Below are positions 8,695 through 16,852 of a stretch of DNA of 35,835 nucleotides, in pieces. The position numbers and the translations under genes were made by a program. The stretch is taken from positions 1 through 35,835 of the forward strand of contig JAAYMP010000062.1 in assembly GCA_012521315.1 (NCBI GenBank). The letters are read 5' to 3'. Positions within the stretch are counted from its first letter, which is position 1, and every line of letters starts with the position of its first letter. A model generated the notes under the pieces. That model was not told where the DNA came from and searched no databases. It saw only the letters and a list, made by a program, of their open reading frames with translations. This DNA comes from Bacillota bacterium (GTDB lineage: Bacteria > Bacillota > UBA4882 > UBA10575).

Positions 8695-8722
8695 GCGGCC
8701 TTAAAAAGGAGGGTAAGGCCGT
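8695..8722 (+). promoter_or_regulatory. Leader hairpin upstream of the sipL-like gene
   Basis: GCGGCCTTA (8695-8703) pairs with TAAGGCCGT (8714-8722), with one G-T pair, around a 10-base loop that holds AAAAGGAGGG, a Shine-Dalgarno-like sequence. No start codon follows at normal distance; the real ribosome binding site is at about 8750. It could be an RNA stability or regulatory element; function unknown. Confidence 0.35.
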
Positions 8723-8761
8723 ACGCTTTTGGCACGCAAATTAACACAAGGAGGGGGTAGC

Positions 8762-10375
8762 ATGTTTACTTGCCATTACGGGCAGGCCGTGATGGAAAGA
8801 ACCTTACTCAACACCAGCAAGGATCTGGAAGCCCATGGCCAGCTTGAGTTGGCGGCCGATTGTCCGGACCTGGAAACGGTTCTTGCCGCCCACGGGTACT
8901 TGCGGGAGATAAAAGGGGAAATCGTCGGGAACAAACTTTATTTGTCCGGAATGGCCGACGTCCATCTGGTTTACCGGGGAAAGGAGAGCTTGGACCAGGT
9001 CCCGGTGTATGGAATGGTGTGGAAAGGGACGGCGGGTGCGGTTGTTAACGGAGAGATTGAGCTGCCTGAGCGGGAGGCGGACTGGGATTGGCAGGTGCGC
9101 TTGTTACAAACGAAACTGCAACCGGAGACGGAACGTACGCTAAAATACCAGTTGGAACTGGAAGTCCGGTTGCGGGCCCATGAACCGGTGGCGGTCGGCT
9201 TTGTCGAACAGATCGAAACCGAAGCCCCGGTCCATACGGAAGAGGAGCATTTGTTGGTAGCGGAGCCGCTGGTCCAAACCTATGTTAGCCGGGAGTTCAG
9301 CAACACGTTCGCGCTCACCTATCCGCGTCCGCCGCTGAGCCGGGTCATCAGTTGCCAGGCCTTCCCGGTGCACACGACAGTCTCGGTGGGCAAAGAAAAA
9401 GTCAACATCGAAGGGAGATTGGAAGTGCATCTGGTCTATGCGACCCTGACCGAAGACGGACAGGAGGGTGGCCTGGAGACCCAAAAATGGACCGAAGAGA
9501 ACGGCGGCGCCCTTCCCTTCCAGATTACGGTGGAAACCCCGGTGCCGCAGGAGCCCTCGGTTGCTTATGAACTTTGGGTGGAGAGCGTGGACTGTCTTTC
9601 CCCGCATCCGGAGAGCTGCCGGGTGCAGATCCAGCTTGGCGTCGACGTGTGCCTGACCAAAACCCGGCAAGCAAAGGCCGTTATTGATGTGTCGGCGGAG
9701 CAAGGGATCATCGATCTCAAGCGGGAAATCGGTTCATGGGTTGAAGTAGTGGAAGAAGCGGAACGCTCCTTTGTGGTGGAAAAACTTCTTACTCTTCCGG
9801 AGCAGCGGCCACCGATCAAAGAGGTCTTGCAGGTTATGGTGACGGAGCCAAAGCTCCAATGGGAGCTGGACCACGACCAGTTGATTGTCGCCGGGGAAGC
9901 CCTGGCCACCCTCCTTTACGAAGCGGAGAGGATGGGTGAGGAAGGGGACGTGATTACAGCGGCCGGTTGGGGGCAGGACGGGACGGAGGCCTTATCTTTC
10001 GGCACCACCGTCGATCTCCCCGGGGTGGAGGCGGAGATGCAAGCCCGGGTCTTTCTCAATCCCCAGCGGCCGGCGGTGGAACTGGTGGATGAAAGAACGA
10101 TCAAACTGATCTGGGAGTTCAAGGCGATGATTACGGTAACGCAAAATCGCGAGTTAGCACTGGTTACCGACAGCGCCTTGGTTTGGCCGGAGGAAGGGCC
10201 GAAACCAAGTATGTTGTTTTACTTGGTGCAGCCGGGTGACACGTTGTGGGGGATTGCCCGCCGCTACAATACGACCATGGCTGCCCTGGCCAAGGCGAAC
10301 CAGTTGACCGGTACCGACCAGGAACTGGTTTTCGGGAAAAAGCTCCTTATTCCAAAGGCCCCGCTTGCCAACTAG
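8762..10375 (+). CDS. sipL: SipL-like spore coat morphogenesis protein (DUF3794 repeats + LysM)
   Basis: The 537-residue protein consists of repeated DUF3794-type beta-rich domains (about 1-480; repeats contain YVSREFSNTF-type and EVLQVMVTEPKLQWE-type segments) and ends in a clear LysM domain (about 487-535: YLVQPGDTLWGIARRYNTTM, then KKLLIPK). In Clostridioides this architecture is SipL, which binds the coat ATPase SpoIVA through its LysM and helps encase the forespore; Bacillus SpoVID is the functional analogue. ATG 8762 has AAGGAGGGGG just upstream; a TTG at 8729 lacks one. There is no signal peptide, consistent with mother-cell cytosol. An intrinsic terminator follows. The SipL assignment is strong by architecture, though other DUF3794-LysM paralogues exist. 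Confidence 0.85.
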   Translation: MFTCHYGQAVMERTLLNTSKDLEAHGQLELAADCPDLETVLAAHGYLREIKGEIVGNKLYLSGMADVHLVYRGKESLDQVPVYGMVWKGTAGAVVNGEIELPEREADWDWQVRLLQTKLQPETERTLKYQLELEVRLRAHEPVAVGFVEQIETEAPVHTEEEHLLVAEPLVQTYVSREFSNTFALTYPRPPLSRVISCQAFPVHTTVSVGKEKVNIEGRLEVHLVYATLTEDGQEGGLETQKWTEENGGALPFQITVETPVPQEPSVAYELWVESVDCLSPHPESCRVQIQLGVDVCLTKTRQAKAVIDVSAEQGIIDLKREIGSWVEVVEEAERSFVVEKLLTLPEQRPPIKEVLQVMVTEPKLQWELDHDQLIVAGEALATLLYEAERMGEEGDVITAAGWGQDGTEALSFGTTVDLPGVEAEMQARVFLNPQRPAVELVDERTIKLIWEFKAMITVTQNRELALVTDSALVWPEEGPKPSMLFYLVQPGDTLWGIARRYNTTMAALAKANQLTGTDQELVFGKKLLIPKAPLAN

Positions 10376-10396
10376 AAGGAAGAAAGGAACGGACAG

Positions 10397-10423
10397 AAAA
10401 GACGCCGCAAGGCGTCTTTTTTT
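10397..10423 (+). terminator. Intrinsic terminator after sipL-like gene
   Basis: AAAAGACGCC (10397-10406) pairs with GGCGTCTTTT (10411-10420) around a GCAA tetraloop, followed by TTT. Textbook form. Confidence 0.93.
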
Positions 10424-10449
10424 CTCGTTATTGGCGGAGGGGACAATCC

Positions 10450-10478
10450 TTGACAAGCATCTGGAATTAGCGTATATT
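10450..10478 (+). promoter_or_regulatory. Sigma-A promoter for the zinc-ribbon gene
   Basis: TTGACA (10450-10455), a 17-base spacer and TATATT (10473-10478). The predicted start is near 10485, giving a leader of about 75 bases before the ATG at 10559. Confidence 0.8.
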
Positions 10479-10558
10479 ATTGTGATGTAGGCAAAAACGA
10501 AGTTACATCGCCGGAACTGCTTAGCGTAAGCTTTGGTCTCTAGTATGGAGGTGAGGAG

Positions 10559-10795
10559 ATGCCAACCTACGACTATAAGTGTGCAAACTGTGGCCGGTTC
10601 GAGTGGTTTCAAAAGATCACCGAGGAACCGTTGACAGTTTGTCCCCATTGCGGCGGAGAAGTCCAGCGTCAGATCAGCCGCAACGTAGGGATTATCTTCA
10701 AAGGGAGCGGTTTCTATACAACCGACAACCGGAAGCCGAGCCAGGACAAAGAAAGCACCCATTCTTCGGCGACAAGCGAACAAAAGGTTTCATAA
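10559..10795 (+). CDS. FmdB-family zinc ribbon protein
   Basis: The 78-residue protein starts MPTYDYKCANCG and continues with TVCPHCGG. The two CxxC knuckles form the single zinc ribbon of the FmdB/CxxC_CXXC_SSSS regulatory family, whose members are small, widespread and mostly of unknown role. The Gly/Phe segment GIIFKGSGFYTTDNR is also typical. The tail (residues 60-78) is Ser/Thr/Lys-rich and probably disordered. GGAGGTGAGG precedes the ATG. It is framed by its own promoter (10450) and terminator (10801-10833), so it is an independent transcription unit. The older name reflects a proposed link to formamidase regulation and should not be read as function here. Confidence 0.9.
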   Translation: MPTYDYKCANCGRFEWFQKITEEPLTVCPHCGGEVQRQISRNVGIIFKGSGFYTTDNRKPSQDKESTHSSATSEQKVS

Positions 10796-10800
10796 ATATC

Positions 10801-10833
10801 AGAAAGGTCCCTTCTTGAGGCGACCTTTCTTTT
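10801..10833 (+). terminator. Intrinsic terminator after zinc-ribbon gene
   Basis: AGAAAGGTC (10801-10809) pairs with GACCTTTCT (10822-10830), followed by TTT. Confidence 0.85.
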
Positions 10834-11142
10834 AATGATTATTTGACGGTTGTTTTTCGACAACACCGTGCTGACCATTGGGGCCTTTCTTCATCCCGGT
10901 TTTGGTTGGTGTTGCCGGCACGTGGCGCGCCCCCTTACGATTCCTCTTTTACGGTTGCTTTATCCAGGTGGTTACGATTCGCTTGTTCCACGGCGTGATG
11001 GCGAAGGATCCGGCTCCCGTCGTTCCGCCCCTGGAAGAAGGAGCTGGGGTAAGTTCTGACCGGAATAATGGTTAGGGTTTACGAAAAAGTTAATGCTAAC
11101 ACTGACTTAATAAAGATTCTTTTAAAGCTAGGGGGAGGATTT
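10834..11142 (+). other. 309 bp pyrG upstream region with a doubtful small frame
   Basis: No convincing gene or sigma-A promoter is visible. A 65-codon frame at 10878-11075 would encode a hydrophobic-then-polar peptide (FFIPVLVGVAG, then PLRFLFYGCFIQ), but it begins with TTG right after an in-frame stop and lacks a ribosome binding site, so it may be a remnant. A small hairpin, GTTGT with ACAAC, lies near 10850-10865. I do not see the GGGC-type initiation site that drives reiterative-transcription control of pyrG in Bacillus. Confidence 0.4.
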
Positions 11143-12753
11143 GTGGCTAAATATATTTTTATTACCGGAGGCGTAGTCTCCTCGTTGGGCAAAGGGATCA
11201 CCGCGGCGTCGATCGGACGACTTTTGAAGAGTCGAGGGGTGAAAGTCAGTATTTTAAAGTTTGATCCCTATATCAACGTCGACCCGGGAACAATGAGCCC
11301 TTACCAACACGGTGAAGTATTCGTGACCGACGACGGCGCGGAGACCGATTTGGACTTGGGCCATTATGAACGGTTTATCGATGAGAACTTGTCGAAGAAC
11401 AATAATGTGACGGCCGGGAAGATCTACTGGTCCGTCCTGAACAAAGAGCGGCAGGGCGCCTTTTTAGGAGGGACCGTGCAAGTCATCCCCCATATTACCA
11501 ACGAGATTAAAGACCGGATCAAATTGGTGGCCGAAGAAAGCCAAGCCGAGGTGGTAATTGTTGAGATCGGCGGGACGGTCGGCGACATTGAGAGCTTGCC
11601 TTTCTTGGAAGCGATCCGCCAGTTCAAAGCGGACGTTGGCCGTGATGACACCATGTATATCCATGTGACGTTGGTTCCCTACCTTTCGACCACCACCGAA
11701 CTGAAAACCAAGCCGACGCAACATAGCGTGAAAGAGTTACGGGGCATCGGGATCCAACCGGACGTAATCGTCTGCCGGTCGGAGCGGCCGATTCCGGATG
11801 ACCTGAAAGCAAAGATTGCCCTTTTCTGCGATATTAAAGAGGATGCGGTGATCTCCAACCCCGACGTTGATACCATCTACGAGGTCCCCCTCTGTTTGGA
11901 AAAGGCCGGTTTGGACCAGTTTATCATTGAACGTTTCGGTTTGAACTGTGGCGAACGGGACTTGGCGACTTGGCGCGCCTTTGTGGAGAAGATGAAAAAA
12001 CCCCGGTTTGAGGTGGATATTGCTTTAGTCGGTAAATACGTTACGCTGCCCGATGCTTATCTAAGTGTGGCGGAAGCGCTGCACCACGCCGGGGTCGCCC
12101 ATGATACGGCGGTACGGATCCATTGGATCGACGCGGAGAGGATCGAAACGGAGGGTGTGGAAAAATTCCTGGCCGGGATGGATGGGATCCTGGTCCCGGG
12201 CGGTTTTGGTTACCGGGGCGTCGAAGGGAAGATCAGCGCGGCGGGTTATGCCCGGCGGGAGAAGATCCCTTATTTCGGAATCTGCCTCGGTCTCCAGTGT
12301 GCCATCATCGAATTTGCCCGCCATGTTTGCCGTTTGGCGGACGCCAATTCTTCCGAGTTTAATCCGGAAACGGCCCATCCGGTGATTGATCTCTTGCCGG
12401 AACAGAAAGACCTCGAAAACCTGGGCGGAACCATGCGCCTAGGGCTGCAACCCGTTCGCCTCCAGCCGGGGAGCAAAGTTTATACCATCTATGGGCAGGA
12501 GGTAATCCAAGAAAGGCACCGGCACCGTTACGAAGTGAATAGCCGCTATTATGAACAGTTTAAAAACCATGGTTTGGTGATCAGCGGGGTGTTGGTCGAC
12601 AAAAACTTGGTTGAGATTATCGAGCTCCCCGAACACCCCTGGTTTGTCGCGACCCAGTTTCATCCGGAGTTTAAATCAAGGCCGCACAATGCCCAACCGC
12701 TTTTTGCTTCCTTTATCCGCGCTGCTTTAACCAAACGTAATAAAAGACGCTAA
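11143..12753 (+). CDS. pyrG: CTP synthase
   Basis: It converts UTP to CTP using ATP and glutamine, the last step of pyrimidine nucleotide synthesis. The 536-residue length matches the Bacillus enzyme. The N-terminal synthetase domain opens with YIFITGGVVSSLGKGITAAS. The C-terminal class I glutamine amidotransferase has the nucleophile Cys at 381 (GICLGLQ) and the partner His507/Glu509 in QFHPEF. The start is GTG 11143 with AGGGGGAGG just upstream; the longer frame from 11068 has no homology-like sequence. There is no visible promoter nearby, so regulation cannot be judged. The rpoE gene often found before pyrG in Firmicutes is absent. Confidence 0.98.
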   Translation: MAKYIFITGGVVSSLGKGITAASIGRLLKSRGVKVSILKFDPYINVDPGTMSPYQHGEVFVTDDGAETDLDLGHYERFIDENLSKNNNVTAGKIYWSVLNKERQGAFLGGTVQVIPHITNEIKDRIKLVAEESQAEVVIVEIGGTVGDIESLPFLEAIRQFKADVGRDDTMYIHVTLVPYLSTTTELKTKPTQHSVKELRGIGIQPDVIVCRSERPIPDDLKAKIALFCDIKEDAVISNPDVDTIYEVPLCLEKAGLDQFIIERFGLNCGERDLATWRAFVEKMKKPRFEVDIALVGKYVTLPDAYLSVAEALHHAGVAHDTAVRIHWIDAERIETEGVEKFLAGMDGILVPGGFGYRGVEGKISAAGYARREKIPYFGICLGLQCAIIEFARHVCRLADANSSEFNPETAHPVIDLLPEQKDLENLGGTMRLGLQPVRLQPGSKVYTIYGQEVIQERHRHRYEVNSRYYEQFKNHGLVISGVLVDKNLVEIIELPEHPWFVATQFHPEFKSRPHNAQPLFASFIRAALTKRNKRR

Positions 12754-12867
12754 TCTGGACTAATTGGCGCCAGATCAGCGGTCATCCCGCGAACCCGTTT
12801 TTCCGCCTTTCCCCTGGCGGGGAGGGGCGGGTGCCGTTGGAAAAAAGGGAAGAACGGGAGGGGTAAC

Positions 12868-13719
12868 ATGGGAACGTCACGTCCGCTCCCTGGGACCAGG
12901 CCGGTAAAGAAGGTGAAGTCCCGGAAGGAGAAGGGGAACCTTCCACTGAAAATCTTCCGGATTGTCTGCAGCCCGCTCTTACTTTTCGTCGACATTTTCC
13001 GGGCGCGGCCTTCGCCCCGGGTTTTCAAGGCTTTCCTCTGGTTAATGCTGGCGCTTATTCTCCTGATGACCGGGTTGTTTTTTTGGGTCGACCGGCAGGA
13101 GACCCGGTTGCAGGAGGTTTTGGGGTCCTATTTTTCCTATGCGGCCGGGGCGATCCCGGTAAGTACCGAAATTCAGGAGATTATCCACCGTAATGCCCTT
13201 TTGTTTAATGTCAGCCCGCAATTGGTGACGGCGGTGATCCAAGCGGAAAGCAGTTTTGACCCCGAAGCCTACTCACCAAAGGGGGCCTGCGGTTTGATGC
13301 AGTTGACGCCCTTAGTATGGCAGGCCTATAACCCGGACTCCAAGTGCAACGGGCGGCACCGGCCGGGGGAAAAAAACCACGGGCGGGACTGTATTTACAA
13401 CATCGAAGCGAATATCGCCACGGGAGTTCGTTATCTTAAGGATTTAATCGATTACTTTGATGGTGAAACCGGCCGGGCGCTTGAAGCATATAATGCGGGG
13501 TTGACCAATGTTGATCTGGAGAAGATCCGCCCCAAGTACAGGGAGACCCGGGCTTATCTGGGCCGGATCGGGCAGTTGTTGGCCCGTGATGAGCTGAGGA
13601 GTTTCGTCAACCTTTACGACTTGAACCGTTACGGCCGCACGATCCTCCGGGGCCTCTTCCTTGTTGCGTTGTTTTTATGGGCCGTCTTTTTGTTTTGGGT
13701 CAAAAAACACTATACCTAG
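12868..13719 (+). CDS. Membrane-anchored lytic transglycosylase (SLT family)
   Basis: This peptidoglycan-cleaving muramidase-type enzyme has 283 residues: a basic cytoplasmic N-terminus, a membrane helix at about 56-73 (LWLMLALILLMTGLFFW), an SLT domain (about 100-240) and a second hydrophobic helix at about 258-277 near the C-terminus. The catalytic Glu127 lies in VIQAESSFDP, followed by GACGLMQLTP, NIEANIATGVRYL and ALEAYNAG, the canonical Slt/MltC-like motifs. The catalytic domain should face the wall, with both ends in the membrane. A C-terminal anchor in addition to the N-terminal one is uncommon. GGGAGGGG precedes the ATG. It sits upstream of yabQ-divIC, fitting cell-wall or septum remodelling, possibly in sporulation (inference). 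Confidence 0.9.
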   Translation: MGTSRPLPGTRPVKKVKSRKEKGNLPLKIFRIVCSPLLLFVDIFRARPSPRVFKAFLWLMLALILLMTGLFFWVDRQETRLQEVLGSYFSYAAGAIPVSTEIQEIIHRNALLFNVSPQLVTAVIQAESSFDPEAYSPKGACGLMQLTPLVWQAYNPDSKCNGRHRPGEKNHGRDCIYNIEANIATGVRYLKDLIDYFDGETGRALEAYNAGLTNVDLEKIRPKYRETRAYLGRIGQLLARDELRSFVNLYDLNRYGRTILRGLFLVALFLWAVFLFWVKKHYT

Positions 13720-13805
13720 CCGGACCGGCACCGGCCCTTCCTTGTCGCCAGACATAATTCCCGAACTCGAACATAAAAGATTAAAAGAGGGAAGGGGGCG
13801 CAAGG

Positions 13806-14120
13806 ATGGAAGGGATTGGGTGGCAGGTTAGTGGTTTGATGTTTCTTTTTTTGACCGGTTTGGGGTGGGGGTTACTCTACGATGGCTGCCTGTTCTTCTT
13901 TGCACGCCGGCGGCAAGCGGGCGACTTCTTGTTTTGGGTCCTCTCGGTCTTTTTGATCTTTCCGGTGCTCCTCTTTACGACCGGCGGCGAGCTACGGGTC
14001 TCTTTTGGGATCAGTTTAATCGTTGGGGTGGCTTGCTACCGGTGGGTCTTTCATCCGACGATTCATCTTTATTTAAAACTGTTAAAAAGAAAACTCCGTC
14101 GCCGGCGGGGGTTTTTTTAA
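13806..14120 (+). CDS. yabQ: Spore cortex biosynthesis protein YabQ
   Basis: YabQ is a mother-cell membrane protein of the outer forespore membrane required for cortex formation. The 104-residue protein has three hydrophobic helices and the family signature in order: GWGLLYDGCLFFFARRR, DFLFWVLSVFLIFPVLLF, GELRVSFGISLIVGVACYRW. A very basic tail (KRKLRRRRGFF) ends it. It is shorter than Bacillus YabQ (about 210 residues), as many clostridial versions are. It lies directly upstream of a divIC-like gene, the conserved order; yabP, usually its 5' neighbour, is missing here. I see no clear sigma-E promoter in the 85 bp upstream. Confidence 0.88.
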   Translation: MEGIGWQVSGLMFLFLTGLGWGLLYDGCLFFFARRRQAGDFLFWVLSVFLIFPVLLFTTGGELRVSFGISLIVGVACYRWVFHPTIHLYLKLLKRKLRRRRGFF

Positions 14121-14247
14121 GCACAGTTCAGGTCAAAGACAGGAGTGGACGGGTTTGAAGCGAATTAATTAAAATGGCTTTGCTTTTGCTGGGAGGGGAA
14201 ACGAGGCGGAGAGAGGGAAAAGGAAGGGGAAAGAAGGGGGGAGTAGG

Positions 14248-14508
14248 ATGAACCGGGTTGTTTATTTTCCGAAGCGGATGGGAACGGAAAATAGACGGAA
14301 ACGGTTTAAGGTAAAGGGTTTATCCCTTTTCTTGCTGCTCCTTTTTTTGATCCTAATCTATCAGATTGGGAGCGGGCTTTATATCTATTTTATGTATAAC
14401 CGGCGTTTACACAACGCCCGGTCGCTGCTTCGGGAGAAACAAAAGATCATGGAGCAGTTGGAAAGGCAGTTGCACAAGGCCGAAATTGAGACGTCGGCCG
14501 GGACGTGA
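14248..14508 (+). CDS. divIC: DivIC/FtsB-like septum formation initiator
   Basis: The 86-residue bitopic protein has a basic N-terminus (RRKRFKVK), one membrane helix (about 27-50, LFLLLLFLILIYQIGSGLYIYF) and a short coiled coil (about 52-80, LLREKQKIMEQLERQL). DivIC acts with FtsL and DivIB in the divisome at the septum. The position between yabQ and the tex/yabR genes matches Bacillus yabQ-divIC-yabR. It is shorter than usual (about 100-125 residues) and lacks the C-terminal ARxxLGxxxPGE-like region after the coiled coil. GGGGGGAGTAGG precedes the ATG. An intrinsic terminator follows at once. Confidence 0.8.
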   Translation: MNRVVYFPKRMGTENRRKRFKVKGLSLFLLLLFLILIYQIGSGLYIYFMYNRRLHNARSLLREKQKIMEQLERQLHKAEIETSAGT

Positions 14509-14525
14509 AGTGAACGGATGGATTG

Positions 14526-14548
14526 AACGGCTGCGCGACAGCCGTTTT
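14526..14548 (+). terminator. Intrinsic terminator after divIC
   Basis: AACGGCTG (14526-14533) pairs with CAGCCGTT (14539-14546) and a T5 run (14544-14548) follows. A second, smaller hairpin (CCGAC 14576-14580 with GTCGG 14585-14589) preceded by an A-rich tract would read as a terminator on the minus strand. Confidence 0.85.
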
Positions 14549-14597
14549 TGTTCGTTAAAATAAAAATAAAAAAAGCCGACAAAGGTCGGGAAGAAGG

Positions 14598-16775
14598 GTG
14601 CGGTTTATCACATTGACGTTGCTTGCACAGTTAGCATCTGAACTGGGGATTGGACTCGACCAGGTCAGACGGACAGTAAAATTGTTCGATGAGGGCAATA
14701 CTTTGCCGTTTATTGCCCGCTACCGAAAGGAAGTCACGGGCGGGCTGGATGAAGAACAACTGCGGCGGTTGGAGGAACGCCTTGGCTATTTGCGGAACCT
14801 GGAAGCGCGGAAGGAAGAGGTTCTGCGGAGCATTGCGGAACAGGGGAAACTTACCCCCGAGTTGGAACAGGCAATCAGAGCGGCCACGATCCGTCAGGAA
14901 GTGGAGGACTATTACCGGCCTTACCGACCAAAACGGCGGACAAGAGCCACCAAGGCGAAAGAACAGGGTCTGGAGCCTTTGGCCGCGTTGATCTGGGCCC
15001 AGGAAATGACCGCCGGTGATCCGGAAGAAGTGGCCACCGCCTATCTCCGCCCCGAGCTTGGCGTGGAAGAGCCGGAGCAGGCTTTGGCCGGAGCGCTGGA
15101 TATTATCGCCGAACAGATTGCCGACCAGGCGGAGTGGCGGCGGATGATCCGAGATTATCTGTGGGAACATGCCCAGCTTGCCTCGGAGTTGAAGACGGAA
15201 GGGCCGGAAGCGCAGGTTTACCGCCAGTACCATCAGTACAGCGAACCGGTGAAGCGGATTCCGCCCCACCGGGTGCTGGCTTTGAACCGGGGTGAAAAGG
15301 AGGGGGCTTTAAAAGTCGGGCTCCAAGTCGACCAGGCCCCCCTGCTCAGCCGCCTGGAGGAGCTGGTGCTGAAGAACCGGTCCTGTATTTTCACCCCTTA
15401 CTTGGAGGCCGCCGTTGAAGACAGCCTTAACCGCTTAATTTTGCCCAGTATCGAACGGGAGATCCGGGCCGCTTTGACGGAAACCGCTGAAGAACAGGCG
15501 ATTAGAGTATTTGGGATTAACTTGCGGCAGTTGTTGCTGCAACCGCCCGTCCGCGGCAAAACGGTGATGGGAATCGATCCCGGTTTCCGGACCGGTTGCA
15601 AAGTGGTGGTGGTTGACTCCATCGGCCGGGTCCTGGCGGCGACGACGATTTACCCCCACCCACCCCAGAACGAGTGGGAAAAGGCGAAAGCGGAATTGAC
15701 GGCGTTAATCGCGGAGTACCAGGTCGATTTGGTGGCCAGCGGGAACGGGACCGCCGCGCGGGAAACGGAGGAACTGGTCGCGGCGACTTTGGCCGGGATC
15801 GAGCGTCCGGTTTACTATACCATTGTCAGTGAAGCCGGGGCTTCCGTTTATTCCGCTTCGAAGATCGCCCGGGAGGAACTGCTCGGATACGATGTGGCCA
15901 TGCGCGGAGCCGTCTCGATCGCCCGCCGGTTGCAGGATCCCCTGGCCGAACTGGTCAAGATCGAACCGAAAGCCCTCGGAGTGGGGGAATACCAGCATGA
16001 TGTGGACCAAAACCGCCTCGGTGAAACGCTGAGAGGGGTGGTCGAGTCCTGTGTGAACTACGTTGGCGTTGATCTTAATACGGCTTCGGCTTTTCTCTTG
16101 CAAAACGTGGCGGGGATCGGGCCGACGCTGGCCCGGGCTATTGTGGCTTACCGTGAAGCCAACGGCCCCTTCCGGCGGAGGGAAGAACTCCTCAAGGTCA
16201 AAAGACTGGGTAACCACGTTTATACGCAAGCGGCCGGCTTTTTGCGCTTGCCCGATGGCGAATACAGTCTGGAGAATACGGGAATCCATCCCGAGTCGTA
16301 CCATGTGGCCGAAGCCCTCCTGGCGGCGGTGGGTTACGAGAGTGGGGATCTAAGGGACCCTTCCCGTCTGGCCGGGTTACGGGAAAAACTAAAAACCCTT
16401 GATTTGGCGGCGATGGCGGTAAAACTGGACGTCGGCCTTCCCACCCTGCAGGACATCTTCGACGGGCTCTGCCGCCCGGGACGCGACCCCCGCGCCGAGT
16501 TGCCGGGTCCGGTCTTCCGCCGGGATGTTAAATCGATGAACGATTTAAAACCGGGAATGATCCTAAACGGCGTGGTCCGGAATGTGGTTGATTTTGGCGC
16601 CTTTATCGACATCGGGGTGGAAGAGGATGGCCTGGCCCATATTTCAGAGTTGGCGACAAGGTATATTCGCCATCCGCTGGAGATCGTCGCCATTGGGCAA
16701 ACGGTGAAAGTGCGGATCTTAAATGTCGATCCGGAGCGCCGGCGGATTGCCCTTTCCTTGAAAGGGGTCGAGTAA
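14598..16775 (+). CDS. tex: Tex family RNA-binding transcription accessory protein
   Basis: Tex is a cytoplasmic nucleic-acid-binding protein, the bacterial relative of eukaryotic Spt6, affecting transcription of some genes. The 725-residue product has the N-terminal helical part (FDEGNTLPFIARYRKEVTGG), a YqgF/RNase H-like domain (GIDPGFRTGCKVVVVD, about 325-450), helix-hairpin-helix motifs (NVAGIGPTLARAIVAYRE, about 505-550) and a C-terminal S1 domain (about 650-725, GVVRNVVDFGAFIDIGV). The start is uncertain: GTG 14598 has AAGAAGG abutting it, and TTG 14613 is the next option; both fit the family N-terminus. It follows divIC after a terminator and precedes another S1 protein with its own promoter. 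In Bacillus, tex is not in the yab cluster. Confidence 0.96.
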   Translation: MRFITLTLLAQLASELGIGLDQVRRTVKLFDEGNTLPFIARYRKEVTGGLDEEQLRRLEERLGYLRNLEARKEEVLRSIAEQGKLTPELEQAIRAATIRQEVEDYYRPYRPKRRTRATKAKEQGLEPLAALIWAQEMTAGDPEEVATAYLRPELGVEEPEQALAGALDIIAEQIADQAEWRRMIRDYLWEHAQLASELKTEGPEAQVYRQYHQYSEPVKRIPPHRVLALNRGEKEGALKVGLQVDQAPLLSRLEELVLKNRSCIFTPYLEAAVEDSLNRLILPSIEREIRAALTETAEEQAIRVFGINLRQLLLQPPVRGKTVMGIDPGFRTGCKVVVVDSIGRVLAATTIYPHPPQNEWEKAKAELTALIAEYQVDLVASGNGTAARETEELVAATLAGIERPVYYTIVSEAGASVYSASKIAREELLGYDVAMRGAVSIARRLQDPLAELVKIEPKALGVGEYQHDVDQNRLGETLRGVVESCVNYVGVDLNTASAFLLQNVAGIGPTLARAIVAYREANGPFRRREELLKVKRLGNHVYTQAAGFLRLPDGEYSLENTGIHPESYHVAEALLAAVGYESGDLRDPSRLAGLREKLKTLDLAAMAVKLDVGLPTLQDIFDGLCRPGRDPRAELPGPVFRRDVKSMNDLKPGMILNGVVRNVVDFGAFIDIGVEEDGLAHISELATRYIRHPLEIVAIGQTVKVRILNVDPERRRIALSLKGVE

Positions 16776-16805
16776 GCGTGGAGATTTGTCTGGTTCTGTC
16801 TCACC

Positions 16806-16835
16806 TTGACAACACATTTTTAACTGCGATATAAT
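16806..16835 (+). promoter_or_regulatory. Sigma-A promoter for the yabR-like gene
   Basis: TTGACA (16806-16811), an 18-base spacer and TATAAT (16830-16835). Both hexamers are consensus; the AT-rich discriminator predicts a start near 16842. Confidence 0.88.
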
Positions 16836-16852
16836 AATATATATTACTTTGG

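Noticed and set aside
10154..10783. Minus-strand frame (209 codons) crossing sipL end, a terminator, a promoter and the zinc-ribbon gene
   Set aside because: A real gene would not span these features; no start signal.
12753..12775. ATCTGG/CCAGAT hairpin right after pyrG
   Set aside because: Stem of 6 bp with no T-run; not a convincing terminator.
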